This document shows positions 7,559 through 8,499 of a stretch of DNA of 8,499 nt, in pieces. The position numbers were made by a program, and so were the translations under genes. Numbering within the stretch: the first letter of the stretch is position 1; each line of letters begins with the position of its first letter. Under the pieces are notes generated by a model, which worked only from the letters and a program-made list of their open reading frames with translations, was not told the origin of the DNA and made no database searches. This DNA is from Spirochaetaceae bacterium (GTDB lineage Bacteria > Spirochaetota > Spirochaetia > Treponematales > Breznakiellaceae): assembly GCA_031278575.1 (NCBI GenBank), contig JAITKD010000146.1, positions 1 to 8,499 of the forward strand, in the 5' to 3' direction.

Positions 7559-7573
7559 ACGGCTTGGCGCCGT

Positions 7574-8080
7574 TTATCCGGGCGCGGGGACGGCGGGAAG
7601 GGGGAATAGAGGTGAAAAAGCGGTTTGGATCGCCGTTTTCCCATATCGGGGTCTGACCCCGGTGGCTAAAGTCCCAGAGTCCGTATCCCCCCGCCTCGCT
7701 CCGGCCTCCTCCTCCAGCGGCGGTTCCCCCTCCAGTATCCGCGACCCATACCGGTCCCCCCAGATATGCCCGATCCGTCCCGCCGCCCGGTTGTACCGTT
7801 GCGCGAACACCTGTTTCAGCCACTGCATGATCGCCGGAAGTTCCAGCCCGTCCGCCGGCTTAATGTAAAACGTGAGCCAGTCATCGGCAAGACAGAGTCC
7901 GCGAATATCGAAGACAAACCGAAACGTCGTCTCCCGGAATACCCGGGCAAAAATCGCCAGGGCCTTATTGGGGACCGGCGCCGCGGTACCGGTCCCCTGA
8001 CGGAACAACGGTTCCCGGTTGTTGACGCGGGTGCGGATTTCATACCACACCCCTTGTTTTAATACGCGCAATGATCTCAT
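7574..8080 (-). CDS. REP-associated tyrosine transposase-like protein (Y1_Tnp/RAYT), catalytic motifs apparently lost
   Basis: A 168-residue ORF with the outline of the IS200/RAYT fold. The N-terminus WYEIRTRVNNREPLFR (12-27) matches the family pattern YHVxxRxNNRxxIF. Residues 90-115 (KQVFAQRYNRA through GHIWGDRYGSRIL) match the conserved block after the catalytic helix. Where active members have MPNHVHLL, this one has ADDWLTFY (65-72), so both HUH histidines are missing. Where the nucleophilic tyrosine is expected it has Phe92. Strand-transfer activity is therefore unlikely; DNA binding could remain. The C-terminal tail (117-168) is low complexity. A palindrome encodes residues 28-37, and another encodes 140-145. 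No Shine-Dalgarno site precedes the ATG; TATAGT lies only four bases before it, so expression would need a leaderless message or another start. I recall multi-copy relatives in termite-gut Treponema, but cannot verify this. It could be a decaying or a domesticated gene. Confidence 0.65.
   Translation of the reverse strand: MRSLRVLKQGVWYEIRTRVNNREPLFRQGTGTAAPVPNKALAIFARVFRETTFRFVFDIRGLCLADDWLTFYIKPADGLELPAIMQWLKQVFAQRYNRAAGRIGHIWGDRYGSRILEGEPPLEEEAGARRGDTDSGTLATGVRPRYGKTAIQTAFSPLFPLPAVPAPG
7647..7661. repeat. 15-bp palindrome inside the RAYT-like ORF
   Basis: CGGGGTC-T-GACCCCG is a perfect inverted repeat with one central base. It lies in the part of the ORF encoding TGVRPR (residues 140-145), downstream of the transposase-like core. 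It may be a REP-like site. Confidence 0.5.
7970..7997. repeat. 28-base inverted repeat with 9-bp arms inside the RAYT-like ORF
   Basis: GGGGACCGG (7970-7978) and CCGGTCCCC (7989-7997) are perfect arms around a 10-base GC-rich centre. The element encodes about residues 28-37 (GTGTAAPVP), just after the conserved NNREPLF motif, where RAYT proteins usually have a short loop. It looks like an in-frame palindromic insertion, though no target duplication is seen. Confidence 0.55.
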
Positions 8081-8125
8081 GGATACTATATGGGATTGAA
8101 AAGCGGTTTTGCTTTAGTAAAGGGC

Positions 8126-8145
8126 TCGGAAATTTCAAATTCCGA
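8126..8145. repeat. Hairpin TCGGAA / TTCCGA
   Basis: Six-bp perfect arms enclose an eight-base AT-rich centre. It lies between the Nudix terminator and the RAYT-like ORF. Role unknown. Confidence 0.4.
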
Positions 8146-8157
8146 ACAAATTCCGCT

Positions 8158-8184
8158 AAAAATACCCCGTAAAATTTTTGCGGG
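8158..8184 (-). terminator. Probable intrinsic terminator of the Nudix gene
   Basis: Read on the minus strand, CCCG and CGGG arms (8184-8166) close an A/T-paired stem with one mismatch. They are followed after GTA by a run of five T (8162-8158). It lies about 28 bases after the Nudix stop codon. The stem is short, so it may be of moderate strength. Confidence 0.5.
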
Positions 8185-8211
8185 TCAAGTTTAGGCCGGG
8201 CAGAGGGGAAC

Positions 8212-8499
8212 TTACCGGTTCAGCAGGTAAAAGGCCAGGGCCGAAGCCATAAGGGCGTGGACATAGGGGGGGCGGCCCATGTTTTGGAGTACTTCTTCCG
8301 CCGGGACGGTTTCCACCTCCATATATTCATCCTCATCCAAATGCTGGGCCCCTCGGTATTCCAAGGCTTCGGCTAAAAAAAAGTGGACCCGGTTTGACAT
8401 AAGGGCCGGATTCGGGTACATTTCCCCGATTTTCCGTATTTTCCCCGGCGCATAGGCGGTTTCTTCCTCCAATTCCCGGGCGGCGGCTTCTTCGGGATG
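8212..8499 (-). CDS. Nudix hydrolase, 5' part cut off by the window edge
   Basis: The last 95 codons of a Nudix-fold pyrophosphohydrolase are present; the N-terminus lies beyond the right edge. The frame is open to the edge and begins inside the Nudix box: EEAAARELEEETAY fits the core Ex7REUxEExGU, with the metal-binding glutamates in RELEEE intact. Ala replaces the usual Gly in EETGY, a tolerated change in some members. Later residues (MYPNPALMSNRVHFFLAEAL, then DEDEYMEVETVPAEEV) resemble the ADP-ribose or nucleoside-diphosphate-sugar pyrophosphatase group, but the substrate cannot be assigned from this fragment. A probable terminator follows. The internal TTG at 8472 is not the real start because the conserved box extends upstream of it. 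Confidence 0.85.
   Translation of the reverse strand, partial: HPEEAAARELEEETAYAPGKIRKIGEMYPNPALMSNRVHFFLAEALEYRGAQHLDEDEYMEVETVPAEEVLQNMGRPPYVHALMASALAFYLLNR

Larger units (their letters stand above)
7299..7573. other. Noncoding, repeat-containing region between convergent genes
   Basis: No gene is supported. This 275-base stretch between the converging third hflKC-operon gene and the RAYT-like ORF holds short inverted and direct repeats. They include CGGAAA-CCTT-TTTCCG (7355-7370), CCCGC-TTT-GCGGG (7430-7442), GGTCTGT/ACAGACC (7483-7502), and TTCCCCTG (7504-7511) pairing with CAGGGGAA (7534-7541). The density of such structures next to a RAYT-like gene suggests REP-like sequence. Confidence 0.5.
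8081..8211. other. AT-rich intergenic region between the Nudix gene and the RAYT-like ORF
   Basis: No gene is seen. This 131-base stretch is clearly richer in AT than its surroundings. It holds the probable Nudix terminator (8158-8184) and a hairpin TCGGAA/TTCCGA (8126-8145). It also holds TATAGT on the minus strand (8085-8090), too close to the RAYT-like ATG for an ordinary leader. Confidence 0.5.

Noticed and set aside
7258..7644. Minus-strand ORF of 128 codons in the repeat region
   Set aside because: It overlaps the end of the third hflKC-operon gene and the RAYT-like ORF, has no recognisable domain, and looks like read-through of repeat DNA.
7299..8211. CRISPR array or tRNA genes in the accessory patch
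   Set aside because: There are no regularly spaced direct repeats, and no cloverleaf or TTCGANNC-type T-arm was seen on either strand.

Overview
The window is a GC-rich bacterial chromosomal segment with strong Shine-Dalgarno sites and tight operon spacing. The hflK-hflC arrangement with an uncharacterised third gene, and the style of the transposase-like ORF, suggest a spirochaete, most likely a gut-type Treponema. This is inference from recalled families; there is no rRNA or other marker gene to confirm it.

Left part (1-2201, minus strand): a two-gene RNA-metabolism unit. A beta-CASP metallo-beta-lactamase-fold ribonuclease (2113-704) is followed after 11 bases by an RlmB-type 23S rRNA 2'-O-methyltransferase, which runs off the left edge. 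A short divergent intergenic region (2114-2201) separates it from uraA on the plus strand (2202-3488), an NCS2 uracil permease.

Middle (3489-7298): after uraA there is a 379-base gap. It is GC-rich and hairpin-rich for about 230 bases, then turns AT-richer and carries a plausible sigma-70 promoter. That promoter would serve hflK (3868-4845), hflC (4842-5825, ATGA overlap) and a third gene (5847-7298, GTG start). HflK and HflC form the SPFH membrane complex that surrounds and modulates the FtsH protease. The third gene encodes a single-pass membrane protein. Its N-terminal half looks like a decayed protein-kinase C-lobe and its exported C-terminal half looks NTF2-like. It is probably a co-expressed partner of HflKC.

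Right part (7299-8499): an accessory patch. A minus-strand ORF (8080-7574) resembles REP-associated tyrosine transposases (Y1_Tnp/RAYT), but both the HUH metal-binding motif and the nucleophilic tyrosine appear to be replaced. It has no visible Shine-Dalgarno site. It carries a perfect 9-bp-arm inverted repeat in frame near its N-terminus and a 15-bp palindrome near its C-terminus. The neighbouring noncoding DNA (7299-7573) has an imperfect direct repeat and several hairpins, so the patch looks like a RAYT gene with REP-like sequences. At the right edge is the 3' part of a minus-strand Nudix hydrolase gene with a probable terminator.

The most interesting items are the motif-less RAYT-like gene with its palindromes and the unassigned third gene of the hflKC operon.
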